Source: Clostridiales bacterium
Lineage (GTDB): Bacteria; Bacillota; Clostridia; Christensenellales; Aristaeellaceae
NCBI GenBank assembly: GCA_012729115.1
Contig: JAAYDR010000017.1
Span: 1 to 64,000, forward strand
Direction: 5' to 3'
DNA length: 64,000 bases
The notes beneath the pieces are model-generated. The model ran no database searches. It was not told where the DNA came from and saw only the letters and a list, made by a program, of their open reading frames with translations. Below, in pieces: positions 1 through 8,467 of the stretch. Within the stretch, counting starts at the first letter, position 1. Every line of letters begins with the position of its first letter. A program made the translations under genes and the position numbers.

Positions 1-18
1 GAAGTGGAGGAAAAAACG

Positions 19-1023
19 ATGGATGAATGGAAATCAGCGCTCAGAGCAGACGCAACAGACTGGCTGCTGGAGGAAAACAACCCTTCCGTGCGTTATTTTA
101 CGTTGAAGGACATCTTGGACAAGCCGGATGACGATAATGAAGTTCTGGCTGCCAAACGGAAACTCATGCAAACAAGTATTGTGCCCGACATGCTTCAAAG
201 GCAGAGGGAAACAGAGTATCTGAAGGCATACCCACGGTTTTACACTTGCAAGTATAAAGGTCTTGTCTGGTCATTGATTACCCTTGCAGAATTCGGCGCA
301 GAGGCAACGCCGCAAATCAAAGAGCAATGTGAGTACCTGCTTGAAAATTCCCAGGAAAGACAGGATGGCGGTTTTTCGCAGAATACGGCCGCACGGACCG
401 GGGGTGGAAGGATTACCGAAGTAATCCCCTGCCTGACCGGAAACATGGTTTGGAGCCTGATCCATTTCGGTTATCTTGATGACCCGAGACTGCAAAAGGC
501 CATTGAATGGATTACCCGATCCATGCGCTTTAATGATGGTGTGGCGGAGAACCCGCAAGTGCCGCCCTATGACCGTTATGAAATGTGCTGGGGTGCGCAC
601 ACCTGTCTTATAGGAGTCGTCAAGGCATTCAAAGGATTAAGCGCCATCCCGATGGAAAAAAGAACGAAAGAGATAAAGGACACGATCCATGAAGCAAGCG
701 AGTTTATCCTGATTCACCATATCCATAAACGCAGCCATAACCTGAACCGGATCTCAAAACCGGGCTGGACCAAATTCGGCTTTCCTTTAATGTATCAGAC
801 GGATGCATTGGAAATACTGGATATTCTGACAGGGCTGGGTATAAGAGACAGGCGTATGGAGGACGCAATCCATCTTATCATCGCAAAACAGGATGATATG
901 GGCAGATGGAAAGCGGAGAACACATACAACAGCGAACGTTTGATCATCCCAATAGGCCAAAAAGACGAACAGAGTAAATGGATTACCCTCAGGGCGATGA
1001 GGGTATTGAAAAGATATTATTAA
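19..1023 (+). CDS. Prenyltransferase/squalene-oxidase-like toroid repeat protein
   Basis: A 334-residue soluble protein with no signal peptide. Repeated short helical units carrying QDGGF-, DDPRLQKAIEWI- and QDDMGRWKAE-like segments resemble the alpha-toroid repeats of the terpenoid cyclase and prenyltransferase fold. Proteins of this shape in Firmicutes are often annotated misleadingly as nitrogen fixation proteins; nothing here suggests nitrogen fixation. The ATG at 19 is chosen over the upstream in-frame GTG at 4 because GGAGG at 6-10 is well spaced for it. No partner gene is evident. The substrate is unknown and the fold assignment is inferred from repeat pattern only. Confidence 0.6.
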   Translation: MDEWKSALRADATDWLLEENNPSVRYFTLKDILDKPDDDNEVLAAKRKLMQTSIVPDMLQRQRETEYLKAYPRFYTCKYKGLVWSLITLAEFGAEATPQIKEQCEYLLENSQERQDGGFSQNTAARTGGGRITEVIPCLTGNMVWSLIHFGYLDDPRLQKAIEWITRSMRFNDGVAENPQVPPYDRYEMCWGAHTCLIGVVKAFKGLSAIPMEKRTKEIKDTIHEASEFILIHHIHKRSHNLNRISKPGWTKFGFPLMYQTDALEILDILTGLGIRDRRMEDAIHLIIAKQDDMGRWKAENTYNSERLIIPIGQKDEQSKWITLRAMRVLKRYY

Positions 1024-1137
1024 GTTCGCGTGTCGGAAATGCAGAATGATTTTGATTCCATTTGCGATATAATGGGCGGAGAAGAACAAATCCGTCCATA
1101 TACGTAACCTCATATACCTTGATGGTTCACATCGTCC

Positions 1138-1381
1138 ATGGTTGTCTCTGATCCAAACAAGCGTCCTTTCTTCTTATACACCGCTCAGCGCGAGTCCCAC
1201 CAAGGGTGTGTGGGGCGCGGCTGTGGGGAATGACCGGAGCCTCATCGGCTGGTTCCGGGATGCGGGCTGCGTGCCGCCAAAGTACACACTAAAGTCGGTC
1301 ATTACCCGGTCGGGCAAAACCATCACCATATCCCTGCCCGATTTTCATGACGATATTGCCTTAAAGGCGTTCGCCCAATAG
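1138..1381 (+). pseudogene. Possible frameshifted small gene, unrecognised
   Basis: The ATG at 1138 opens a frame that stops after about 31 codons near 1233. A second frame, open from 1142 to 1381, continues with protein-like sequence (GCVPPKYTLKS, ISLPDFHDDIALKAF). The two could be parts of one gene broken by a frameshift around 1190-1210. A TATAAT-like hexamer lies at 1068-1073 but has no clear -35. I do not recognise the family. The rest of 1024-1428 shows nothing I can name. Confidence 0.25.
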
Positions 1382-1428
1382 CCGGCAAGCGGAGTGCAAG
1401 CAGGCGAGCTAAAACAATGAACCGGGTG

Positions 1429-1923
1429 TCACCCGACCGTTTTACTCCTGCGCTCCATGAGCACCACGTCGTGCCATTTTCCATTGTCCATTTGTCCAAG
1501 CCTTTCCCGTATGCCCACTTCCCGAAAACCACACTTTCGGTGCAGCGCCCTGCTGGATTCGTTCTCCTTGATAATCCCCGATTGCAGTGTCCAGAAACCT
1601 TCTTCTTCCGACCGCCGGATCAACTCCATCATGAGCGCTGTTCCTACCCCACTGCTTTTGTACTGCCCGCCCACATAGATGCTGATTTCGGCAACGCCTG
1701 CATATACACACCTGTCCGATGTGGGGCTTAAAGCGGCCCAGCCCAGGACACGGCCTGCCGAACGGGCTATGATGCGGCAGGTTTTGCAATGGCCGGCATC
1801 CCACTTTTCCCATGCAGGCACTTCATTTTCAAACGTTGCAATCTTTGTCTTGATTCCTTCCAGATATATCTTCGCGACTTCTTCCCAATCAGACGGTTTC
1901 ATTTCCTCAATTATAAACTCCAT
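1429..1923 (-). CDS. GNAT acetyltransferase, phosphinothricin/arsinothricin type
   Basis: A 164-residue GNAT-fold protein of the PAT/ArsN1 type. The N-terminus has the family-like IYLEGIKTKIATFE segment, the acetyl-CoA loop is QYKSSGVGTAL, and the C-terminal half has the ENESSRALHRKCGF pattern usual in phosphinothricin N-acetyltransferase relatives. Such enzymes acetylate the amino group of glutamate analogues such as phosphinothricin or arsinothricin. The start at 1923 is preferred to 1938 because GAGAGG is spaced for it. It lies 18 bp downstream of a cysteine-rich MarR gene and is probably co-transcribed. The arsenical link is inference; generic amino-acid acetylation is equally possible. 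Confidence 0.75.
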   Translation of the reverse strand: MEFIIEEMKPSDWEEVAKIYLEGIKTKIATFENEVPAWEKWDAGHCKTCRIIARSAGRVLGWAALSPTSDRCVYAGVAEISIYVGGQYKSSGVGTALMMELIRRSEEEGFWTLQSGIIKENESSRALHRKCGFREVGIRERLGQMDNGKWHDVVLMERRSKTVG

Positions 1924-1941
1924 GTTGGTACCTCTCATTTT

Positions 1942-2382
1942 TTAGCAGCACTTGTTGCTCCTTACCGCATCCATCAGGAGCGTTGTGCTCTCCAATACTT
2001 GTGTGCGCTTGCTCTGTGGTATTGAACCGAAGATTTTCTTAAAGTAATCCTCCCTGCTCCCTTCGATATGATTAAACAATGCCTTGCCCTTTTCTGTCAA
2101 TTGGATGATGACGTACCCCCTGTTTTGGATATCCAGATCCCGCGAGATCAAATCAGCCTCGACATGGCTGTTCATCTTTCGGCTCGTGGTGCTTTTGTCC
2201 AGTCCGAACAGCCCGGCAAGGACGACCAGCGACATTCTTCCTTTCCGGCCAATCTCCACAATGACGTGGCATTGCGCGACCGTGACGCCGCAGCAAGATG
2301 CATCTCTTATTTCCAAGATGTTCAGGTTTCGCACCAGTGCCCTGGTAAGTTCCCTCAGAGTCTGACTTCCTGAGTCGGCCAT
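1942..2382 (-). CDS. MarR-family transcriptional regulator with paired cysteines
   Basis: A 146-residue winged helix-turn-helix repressor. The recognition region lies around VVLAGLFGLDKSTTSRKMN and a wing-like basic stretch follows. Unusual features are a Cys-Cys pair followed by another Cys (DASCCGVTVAQC, residues about 28-37) and a terminal NKCC, which could bind a thiophilic metalloid or sense oxidation. The RBS GAGGTG is well placed. A perfect 15-bp palindrome sits 26 bp upstream of its start, consistent with autorepression, and the downstream GNAT gene would be its target. The ligand is unknown. Confidence 0.8.
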   Translation of the reverse strand: MADSGSQTLRELTRALVRNLNILEIRDASCCGVTVAQCHVIVEIGRKGRMSLVVLAGLFGLDKSTTSRKMNSHVEADLISRDLDIQNRGYVIIQLTEKGKALFNHIEGSREDYFKKIFGSIPQSKRTQVLESTTLLMDAVRSNKCC

Positions 2383-2407
2383 GTTATCACCTCAATTGCA
2401 TTTTGAC

Positions 2408-2422
2408 ACACAACTGTTGTGT
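2408..2422. promoter_or_regulatory. Palindrome, likely MarR operator
   Basis: ACACAAC-T-GTTGTGT is a perfect inverted repeat with 7-bp arms. Read on the minus strand it lies between a TTGTAG hexamer and an A-rich -10-like hexamer in front of the marR start, so a bound dimer would block that promoter. Confidence 0.5.
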
Positions 2423-2519
2423 TCTACAACCATTGAAGATATGTAAGGATGGCATTCTATGGCGCAAGGTCGTATGCAGGAGGGTACATACCGAACAAAA
2501 GATTGCACAAATATCAGGA

Positions 2520-2547
2520 TTGACAAATGGTACTTTTTGTATATAAT
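2520..2547 (+). promoter_or_regulatory. Sigma-70-type promoter of the SDR/transketolase operon
   Basis: TTGACA at 2520-2525 and TATAAT at 2542-2547 are both perfect consensus hexamers, separated by 16 bp. It drives the genes from 2667 onward. Confidence 0.75.
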
Positions 2548-2562
2548 AAAGAACAAGGAGCT

Positions 2563-2584
2563 ACCTGTATGACAGGTATACAGG
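2563..2584. promoter_or_regulatory. Overlapping palindromes, likely GntR operator
   Basis: ACCTGT-ATG-ACAGGT (2563-2577) overlaps CCTGTAT-7 nt-ATACAGG (2564-2584), just downstream of the -10 at 2542-2547. FadR-subfamily GntR proteins often bind such short symmetrical sites, and a GntR gene is second in the operon. Autoregulation is inferred. Confidence 0.5.
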
Positions 2585-2666
2585 CAGGGAAGACGAATTG
2601 CATACCATCCCGTTTCACACCCAGCCTCATTTTCACACCCAATTTCATACGGAAAGGCGTTGTTGT

Positions 2667-3497
2667 ATGTCAACGAACATTGCCCAAAACCTGGAAAAGC
2701 TATTTTCCCTGGAGGACAAGGTGATTGTACTTACCGGAGCGGCAGGCGGCATCGGCAGTGCACTGGCCGGGGGCTTTGCCTCAGCCGGTGCCTCCATGGC
2801 GCTGTGTGACGTAAATGTGCCCGGGCTGAACCATCTGTCGGACCAAATCCAGACCGACGGCGGTCAGGCCCGCTCCTATCCCCTGGATCTGACGGACGTG
2901 AACAGCATTAAAGAATGCGTGGACGCGGTGATGGCCGATTATGGCCGCATCGACGTGTTGGTCAACTGCGCGGGCATCAACGTACGGGAAGGCTTCCTGG
3001 ACGTTGAGGAATCCACCTACGACAGGATCATGAACATCAACCTGAAGGGCCTGTACTTTATTAGCCAGGAAACCGCCAGGCATATGATCAAGGTGAAGAA
3101 GGGCAACATTCTCAACATTGCCTCCCACAATTCCGTGGGCATGCTGGGAGGATGCAGCGTATATGGCGCAACAAAGAGCGCCGTGGCCGCCCTGACCCGC
3201 AGCATGGCGGTGGAATGGGCCAAGCATGGTATCCGCGCAAACGCCCTGGCTCCCGGCCATATCCTCACCAGCCTTACCACCGTAACCTGGGAGCATCCCC
3301 AACGCAGCAAATATCTCCGGGAGCGCATCGCCATGGAGCGGCCCGGAACCCCGGAGGAACTGGTTGGCATCGCGATCATGCTTGTTTCGGATTCCTCCTC
3401 CTACATCACAGGCTCCATGATGCATGTGGATGGCGGCTGTCTGGCCGGAGGCGCGCCATGGCCGTTTGATACCAGGTATGAACCCTGTGACGATTAA
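2667..3497 (+). CDS. SDR-family oxidoreductase, KduD/gluconate 5-dehydrogenase-like
   Basis: A 276-residue classical short-chain dehydrogenase. It has the cofactor motif TGAAGGIG (residues 23-30), the NCAG motif (100-103) and the catalytic Ser153, Tyr166 and Lys170 (VYGATK). Similar enzymes reversibly oxidise a hydroxyl on sugar acids or ketoses using NAD(P). The start at 2667 follows GGAAAGG; upstream in-frame codons encode a low-complexity His/Phe/Thr stretch that is unlikely to be protein. It is the first gene of the operon and overlaps the next gene by 20 bp. The exact substrate cannot be read from the sequence. Confidence 0.85.
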   Translation: MSTNIAQNLEKLFSLEDKVIVLTGAAGGIGSALAGGFASAGASMALCDVNVPGLNHLSDQIQTDGGQARSYPLDLTDVNSIKECVDAVMADYGRIDVLVNCAGINVREGFLDVEESTYDRIMNINLKGLYFISQETARHMIKVKKGNILNIASHNSVGMLGGCSVYGATKSAVAALTRSMAVEWAKHGIRANALAPGHILTSLTTVTWEHPQRSKYLRERIAMERPGTPEELVGIAIMLVSDSSSYITGSMMHVDGGCLAGGAPWPFDTRYEPCDD

Positions 3498-4215
3498 GCC
3501 GATACAGCGCGTGAGCGTAAGCGAACAGGTCTTTGAGCAGATGAAGCGCCTGATCCTTGAAGGCGAATGGGAACCGGACGCGCGGTTGCCCTCCGAAAGC
3601 GATCTGGCCACCCTGTTTGGCGTCAGCCGCATCACCGTGCGGCAGGGCATCCATCGTCTGACTGCCCTGGGCCTCGCCGAAACCCGACCCGGCGAGGGCA
3701 CCTTCATTCGCTCCCTGTCACCCGGGCAATCCATTGTCAATCTGGTGCCCACCGCCTATTTAAGCGAAGACAATATGCAGTCGGTGCTGGAGTTCCGCAA
3801 GGCCATTGAGGGATATACCGCCGAACTGGCCGTCCGAAAGGCCGATGAGGCTGATATCGCCCGGCTGGAGGTCATCTATGCCGAGATGCAGCAAACCAAG
3901 GGCAGCGTGGAAGGCTTTTCCGATGCGGATTACCGCTTCCATTACGAGCTTGCCGTCATCAGCCGCAACCCGCTGATTCTGGAAAGCTACAAACTGATTG
4001 GCGACGTGTTTCGGTCCGCCATGAAAAGCATTATCGAAAAGCGCGGCCACACCCAGGGCCTGTATTATCACCGAGCGATCCTGGATGCCATCCGCACCCG
4101 GGATATTGAGGGCTGCCGTGCCCTGATGACAGAACACATCGACAGCACCTATGCCGAAATGCTGCCCGGCCAAAACGGGGAGCAGGCCGGTTTCCCCTCC
4201 GCCCCCGACAGGTAA
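3478..4215 (+). CDS. GntR-family regulator, FadR/FCD subfamily
   Basis: A 245-residue regulator. The N-terminal winged HTH carries RLPSESDLATLFGVSRITVRQ, followed by the typical EGTFI turn; the C-terminal helical FCD domain begins near SVLEFRKAIEG and contains the DYRFHYELA segment that in relatives holds a metal and ligand-binding His. The start at 3478 lies inside the end of the SDR gene, indicating translational coupling. It most likely controls its own operon through the palindromes at 2563-2584 in response to a sugar-acid-like effector. Confidence 0.85.
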   Translation: MNPVTIKPIQRVSVSEQVFEQMKRLILEGEWEPDARLPSESDLATLFGVSRITVRQGIHRLTALGLAETRPGEGTFIRSLSPGQSIVNLVPTAYLSEDNMQSVLEFRKAIEGYTAELAVRKADEADIARLEVIYAEMQQTKGSVEGFSDADYRFHYELAVISRNPLILESYKLIGDVFRSAMKSIIEKRGHTQGLYYHRAILDAIRTRDIEGCRALMTEHIDSTYAEMLPGQNGEQAGFPSAPDR

Positions 4216-4259
4216 CGCATTGACGCCTCAGCACCGCAATAACTTAGGGAGGGCTCAAC

Positions 4260-5105
4260 ATGCACAGCACCAACGAGATCAAACTCCTTGCCTGGAAAAT
4301 CCGCCGCGACATTGTGCAGATGATCGGATGCAAGGGCCAGACAGGGCATTTGGGCGGTTCCTGCTCCAGTGCCGAAATTGTTGCCGCTCTGTACGGACGG
4401 CAGATGCGCCTGCGGCCCGATGACCCCCAATGGGATGGCCGCGACAAATTTATCTACAGCAAAGGACATGCAGCCATTGCCCAGTATGCTGCCATGGCTG
4501 AAGTGGGGTATTTCCCGCGGGAAGAACTGTGGCGGGTGAAAGAGCTTGGCTCCATGCTGCAAGGGCATCCTGACCGGCTGAGGACGCCCGGCATTGATGC
4601 CGGCACAGGCAGCCTTGGGCAGGGGCTCAGCATTGCCGTGGGCATGGCCCTGGCCATGAGGCTTGATGGACACGACGACAACAAGGTGTATTGTGTGATG
4701 GGTGACGGAGAGATGGCAGAAGGCCAGATCTGGGAGGCAGCCATGGCAGCCGTCAACTTCAAACTGGACAATCTTGTGGGCATTGTGGACCGCAACCGGT
4801 TACAGGCTACGGGTTTTGTGGAGGAGCGCTTCAACACGAACCCCCTGGCTGAGAAGTGGGCCGGGTTCGGTTGGGCAGTCCTTGAGATCGACGGCCACGA
4901 TGTGGACGCCATTCTGGCCGCTTTTGAGCAGGCTGCCCAAACCAAAGGGGTGCCCACGGTCATCATCGCCAACACGGTCAAGGGCAAAGGGATCTGCTTT
5001 GCCGAAAATCAAGCGGCTTTCCACAACGGGCTGCTTTCCAGAGAACAATACGACTCTGCGCTGGCGGAACTGGATGCGGACATCGCCGGCCTATGCCAGG
5101 GATAA
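4260..5105 (+). CDS. Transketolase, N-terminal (TPP-binding) subunit
   Basis: A 281-residue protein matching the first half of a two-subunit transketolase. The thiamine pyrophosphate and Mg2+ motif runs from GDGEMAEGQIWEA to NLVGIVDRN, and the early KGHA and TGSLGQGLS segments are conserved transketolase signatures. It needs the next gene's product to make an active enzyme that transfers a two-carbon ketol unit between sugar phosphates. GGAGGG precedes the ATG. Split transketolases are often dedicated to unusual sugars, for example apulose 4-phosphate, rather than to the central pentose pathway. Confidence 0.9.
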   Translation: MHSTNEIKLLAWKIRRDIVQMIGCKGQTGHLGGSCSSAEIVAALYGRQMRLRPDDPQWDGRDKFIYSKGHAAIAQYAAMAEVGYFPREELWRVKELGSMLQGHPDRLRTPGIDAGTGSLGQGLSIAVGMALAMRLDGHDDNKVYCVMGDGEMAEGQIWEAAMAAVNFKLDNLVGIVDRNRLQATGFVEERFNTNPLAEKWAGFGWAVLEIDGHDVDAILAAFEQAAQTKGVPTVIIANTVKGKGICFAENQAAFHNGLLSREQYDSALAELDADIAGLCQG

Positions 5106-5123
5106 AGGAGGAAGGACAGCGTT

Positions 5124-6050
5124 ATGGAAAAGCACAACCAACGGATGGCATATGGCCAAGCCCTTCTGGAACTGGGCGCGGAAAATCCCCGTATCGTGGC
5201 ATTGGAGGCCGACCTGGGAAAATCCACCATGTCCTCCCTGTTTCAAAACGCCTATCCTCACCGGTATTTTGAGATGGGCATCGCGGAAGCGAACATGATC
5301 TCCACGGCGGCCGGGCTGGCTGCTTCCGGCAAAATCGCTTTTTGCTCCACCTTTGCGGTCTTTGCCTCCGGCCGCGCCTATGACCAGATCCGGCAAACCG
5401 TTGCCATCGGAAAGTTAAACGTCAAAATCTGCGGCTCCTCCTCCGGCCTCTCCGATTTCGGAGACGGCAGCACCCACCAGGCCGTGGAGGATGTAGCGCT
5501 GATGACCGCCATTCCCAACATGACCGTATTTACTCCGGCAGATGCGGACGAGGCCGCTCTTGCGGTGCGCGCAGCAGCCGCTGTTGAAGGGCCGGTGTAT
5601 ATTCGCGTCGTTCGCAATGACGTGCCCGACTATACCAAGGGAGAGTTTGTCCCCGGAAAGTTGAGCATGCTTCGCCCCGGCACGGATGTTGCCCTGATCG
5701 CCCATGGGGTCATGATTGAGGCCGCCATGAATGCGTCGGATCTGCTTGAGAAAAAGGGGATCTCAGCGGCAGTGGTCAACGCCTCCACCATGAAGCCCTT
5801 TGATGCCCAGGGGATCGTCGCCTTGGCCGGGAAGGTGAAAGCCATTGTGACGGCGGAGGACCACAGCCGCATCGGCGGTCTCGCGGCCCATACCGCCCTG
5901 GCGCTGCGCCAAAGCACCACGCCCATGGACTATGTGGCCATTGAGGATCAGTTCGGGCAAAGCGCCCACAATGCACAGGATTTGCTGAATCATTACGGTC
6001 TTACAGCGGAAGCAATTGCAGACAAAGCAATGGCCCTGCTTGCCCGGTAG
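5124..6050 (+). CDS. Transketolase, C-terminal (pyrimidine-binding) subunit
   Basis: A 308-residue partner of the preceding subunit. It contains the pyrimidine-domain region (FEMGIAEANM, with the conserved Glu contacting TPP) followed by the C-terminal transketolase domain (VALIAHGVMIEAA onward). The gap to the first subunit is 18 bp with an AAGGAGGAAGG ribosome site. Together the pair forms a full transketolase of ordinary total length. The acceptor and donor sugars are not determinable here. Confidence 0.9.
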   Translation: MEKHNQRMAYGQALLELGAENPRIVALEADLGKSTMSSLFQNAYPHRYFEMGIAEANMISTAAGLAASGKIAFCSTFAVFASGRAYDQIRQTVAIGKLNVKICGSSSGLSDFGDGSTHQAVEDVALMTAIPNMTVFTPADADEAALAVRAAAAVEGPVYIRVVRNDVPDYTKGEFVPGKLSMLRPGTDVALIAHGVMIEAAMNASDLLEKKGISAAVVNASTMKPFDAQGIVALAGKVKAIVTAEDHSRIGGLAAHTALALRQSTTPMDYVAIEDQFGQSAHNAQDLLNHYGLTAEAIADKAMALLAR

Positions 6051-6084
6051 GGCCCGGATGCCTGAGGAAGAGAAAGGAGCATTG

Positions 6085-6987
6085 ATGATGAAAATTGGAT
6101 TTATCGGCCTTGGTATTATGGGAAAGCCCATGGCCCGCAACCTCCTTAGGGCAGGCCATGAACTGGTGGTTTACGATATCCTCCCGGAAAACATTCAGGA
6201 GGTGGTTGCCTCCGGTGCGGTGCCCGCTGCATCCTGCAAAGAGGTTGCCGAATCCTGCATGCATATTATTACCATGCTGCCCAACTCCCCGGAGGTGAAA
6301 GCCGCTGTGCTGGGAGAAAACGGCGTGCTGGAAGGCGCGGCAAGCGGCTGTCTCCTGATTGACATGTCCTCCATCGCGCCGGGGGCCTCTCAGGAAATCG
6401 CTGCCAAATGCGCGCAAAAAGGCGTGGGCATGCTGGATGCCCCGGTTTCCGGCGGGGAGCCCAAGGCCATCGATGGGACCCTTTCCATCATGGTGGGAGG
6501 CAACAAGGCCCTGTTTGAAAGCGTCAAGGATGAGATTCTGCTGAAAATGGGCGCATCCGCCGTATACTGCGGCGAAATCGGCGCGGGCAACACCACCAAA
6601 CTGGCCAATCAGATCATTGTAGCCTGCAACATCGCCGCATTGGCCGAGGCCTTGACTCTTGCCAAAAAGTCGGGCGTCGATCCGGCCTTTGTGTTTGACG
6701 CCATCAAGGGCGGGCTGGCGGGCTCCACCGTGATGAACGCCAAGGCGCCCATGATGCTTGCGGGAGAATACAAGCCCGGCTTCAGGATCGACCTTCACAT
6801 CAAGGATCTGGCAAACGCGTTGGAGACGGGCCACAGCGTCAGCGCTCCGCTCCCCCTTGCCGCATCTGTCATGGAAATGTTCCAGGCCCTGCGCGCGGAC
6901 GGCGCGGGGAAGGAAGACCACAGCGCTCTCGCCAGATACTATGCGAAGCTCTCTGGCGAAACCATATACGGACCCATTCACAATTGA
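6085..6987 (+). CDS. 2-hydroxy-3-oxopropionate reductase-like (GarR family) dehydrogenase
   Basis: About 300 residues of the beta-hydroxyacid dehydrogenase family. The N-terminal Rossmann motif is GFIGLGIMGKPMARN, the substrate motif is DAPVSGGEPKA, and the catalytic lysine lies in GNTTKLANQ. The C-terminal LAEALTLAKKSGVDP and GGLAGSTV segments closely resemble tartronate-semialdehyde reductase (GarR) rather than 3-hydroxyisobutyrate dehydrogenase. Tandem ATGs at 6085 and 6088 follow AAAGGAG; either could be used. Its reading frame overlaps the end of the transketolase gene only if a distant upstream start is chosen, which is unlikely. Confidence 0.8.
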   Translation: MMKIGFIGLGIMGKPMARNLLRAGHELVVYDILPENIQEVVASGAVPAASCKEVAESCMHIITMLPNSPEVKAAVLGENGVLEGAASGCLLIDMSSIAPGASQEIAAKCAQKGVGMLDAPVSGGEPKAIDGTLSIMVGGNKALFESVKDEILLKMGASAVYCGEIGAGNTTKLANQIIVACNIAALAEALTLAKKSGVDPAFVFDAIKGGLAGSTVMNAKAPMMLAGEYKPGFRIDLHIKDLANALETGHSVSAPLPLAASVMEMFQALRADGAGKEDHSALARYYAKLSGETIYGPIHN

Positions 6988-7009
6988 TTCCAAAAGGAGG
7001 AACAGGAGA

Positions 7010-7051
7010 ATGAAAAGCTTGCTTTTTCAATGCCTCTCGCCACCCCCGTAG
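7010..7051 (+). other. 13-codon ORF with a strong ribosome site
   Basis: ATG at 7010 follows AAAGGAGGAACAGGAG and encodes MKSLLFQCLSPPP before TAG. It sits in the gap between the GarR-like gene and the binding-protein gene. It could be a leader peptide or the stump of a deleted gene. There is no other evidence that it is translated. Confidence 0.25.
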
Positions 7052-7117
7052 CCATGGTTTCACAGGACCCAAACCGCGCACCCGTAACCGCGAATCATCA
7101 TTGGGAGGAGAAAGGAT

Positions 7118-8410
7118 ATGAAAAATCGTAAGGTTTTGTCCCTGGCGCTGTGTACGATCCTGGTCCTTTCGCTGCTGACGGGCTCCATGGCAACGGCTTT
7201 GGGCGATGACACCGTAACCCTGCGGTTTTCCTGGTGGGGCACCGACGCCCGCCACGAGGCCACATTGGCGGTCATCGAAGCCTTTGAGAAACAAAATCCG
7301 AGCATCAAGATCGAGGCCGAGTACGGCGCGCAGGACGGTTACAACGCAAAAAAGACCACAGAATTTGCTTCAAAATCCGCCCCGGACGTATTTCAGATCG
7401 AAACAGGGGCCGGACCGGAATACTATCGCAACGGCGTTCTGTACAATCTGTCCGAGCTACCCATCAACTTTGACAAGTTTGATGCAGGGTTCCTACAGAG
7501 GAATGGCCAATTCGGCACCGGCAGCCAGTACTGCATCCCCACCGGCGTGGCCGGCTCCGCCCTTGTGGTCAACAAAACCCTGGCGGACAAAATCGGCATT
7601 GACATGACCCAGCAGTTTGATTTCGACCAGCTCCTGGAGTGGGGCAAGCAGGTGCAGGCTTATGACCCGGAATGCTACCTGCTATCCGCCAATACTTCCT
7701 ATGCCATGCCCTTCTTTGTACGCTGCTATGCCCGCCAGCTCAATGGCGTGCCCATTATCAACGACGCCGAGATGGTGCTCAACATGACCCAGGAGCAGTT
7801 TGAGCAATGCTTTGCGTTTATCGACCAGCTCTACAAGACCGGCACCTGCGCCCCCGCCGCTTACAAGGAACCCTTCGGCGACCAGGACAACAACGATCCC
7901 AAGTGGATCGAGGGCAAGTATGTAGCCCATGTGGGATACACCTCCAGCGCTACCGTGGTGGAGGCCGCCAATCCCAATGTGGAGTATGTTGCAGGATGCC
8001 TGCCCCTTCTGCCGGACCGCAAGAGCGACGGCTGGTATAACGACTGCCCGCAGTTCATGGGCATCTACGCGGAAACGAAGCATCCGCAAGAAGCTGCCAA
8101 GTTCCTTGACTTCTTCTTCAACTCGGAAGAGGCCGCTCTGCTGCTGGGCACCGTTCGCTCTGTGCCGCCTACGGCCATGGCGCAGAAGATCGTGACCGAC
8201 GCGGGCAAGCTCAATCAACTAACGGCGGACTGCGTCGCCAGGAGCTTGACCTACAACGGCACGACCGACAACGGATACACCACCAATTCCGAGGTTCAGG
8301 CAATTCTCAATGACGCCTATGCGGCCGTTTCCTTCGGTACCAAGACCCCCGCGGACGCTGCCAGGGAAGTGGTGGAACTCATCAACGATTTCCTCGCTCG
8401 GAACAAATAA
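7118..8410 (+). CDS. ABC sugar importer, solute-binding protein (family 1, CUT1-type)
   Basis: A 430-residue exported protein. Residues 1-28 form a signal peptide without a lipobox cysteine. The mature protein starts with VTLRFSWWGTDARHEAT, the typical family 1 opening in which aromatic residues line the sugar site, and later has the TEFASKSAPDVFQ segment. It delivers an oligosaccharide or sugar-type ligand to the two permeases that follow. The RBS is GGGAGGAGAAAGG. No ATPase gene is nearby, so the importer probably uses a shared MsmK/UgpC-type ATPase encoded elsewhere. Confidence 0.88.
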   Translation: MKNRKVLSLALCTILVLSLLTGSMATALGDDTVTLRFSWWGTDARHEATLAVIEAFEKQNPSIKIEAEYGAQDGYNAKKTTEFASKSAPDVFQIETGAGPEYYRNGVLYNLSELPINFDKFDAGFLQRNGQFGTGSQYCIPTGVAGSALVVNKTLADKIGIDMTQQFDFDQLLEWGKQVQAYDPECYLLSANTSYAMPFFVRCYARQLNGVPIINDAEMVLNMTQEQFEQCFAFIDQLYKTGTCAPAAYKEPFGDQDNNDPKWIEGKYVAHVGYTSSATVVEAANPNVEYVAGCLPLLPDRKSDGWYNDCPQFMGIYAETKHPQEAAKFLDFFFNSEEAALLLGTVRSVPPTAMAQKIVTDAGKLNQLTADCVARSLTYNGTTDNGYTTNSEVQAILNDAYAAVSFGTKTPADAAREVVELINDFLARNK

Positions 8411-8420
8411 TCCGCACTGC

Positions 8421-8445
8421 CCCCGCCCGGCATCGCCGGGCGGGG
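8421..8445 (+). terminator. Strong stem-loop between binding protein and permease genes
   Basis: CCCCGCCCGG-CATCG-CCGGGCGGGG is a perfect 10-bp GC stem with a 5-nt loop and no U-tract. It probably stabilises the upstream message or reduces readthrough so that the binding protein is made in excess. Confidence 0.6.
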
Positions 8446-8467
8446 GCGCCTATTGGGAGGACCCCCC

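Noticed and set aside
2569-2724. ORF starting at ATG 2569 after AAGGAG, upstream of the SDR gene
   Set aside because: Its product has no family features, it overlaps the operator palindromes and runs out of frame into the SDR gene. A leader role is possible but unsupported.
3552-3752. Long minus-strand frame across the SDR and GntR genes (2781-3752)
   Set aside because: It lies wholly on the opposite strand of two well-supported genes, has Gly/His/Pro-biased composition and no ribosome site; it is a shadow of high-GC codon use.
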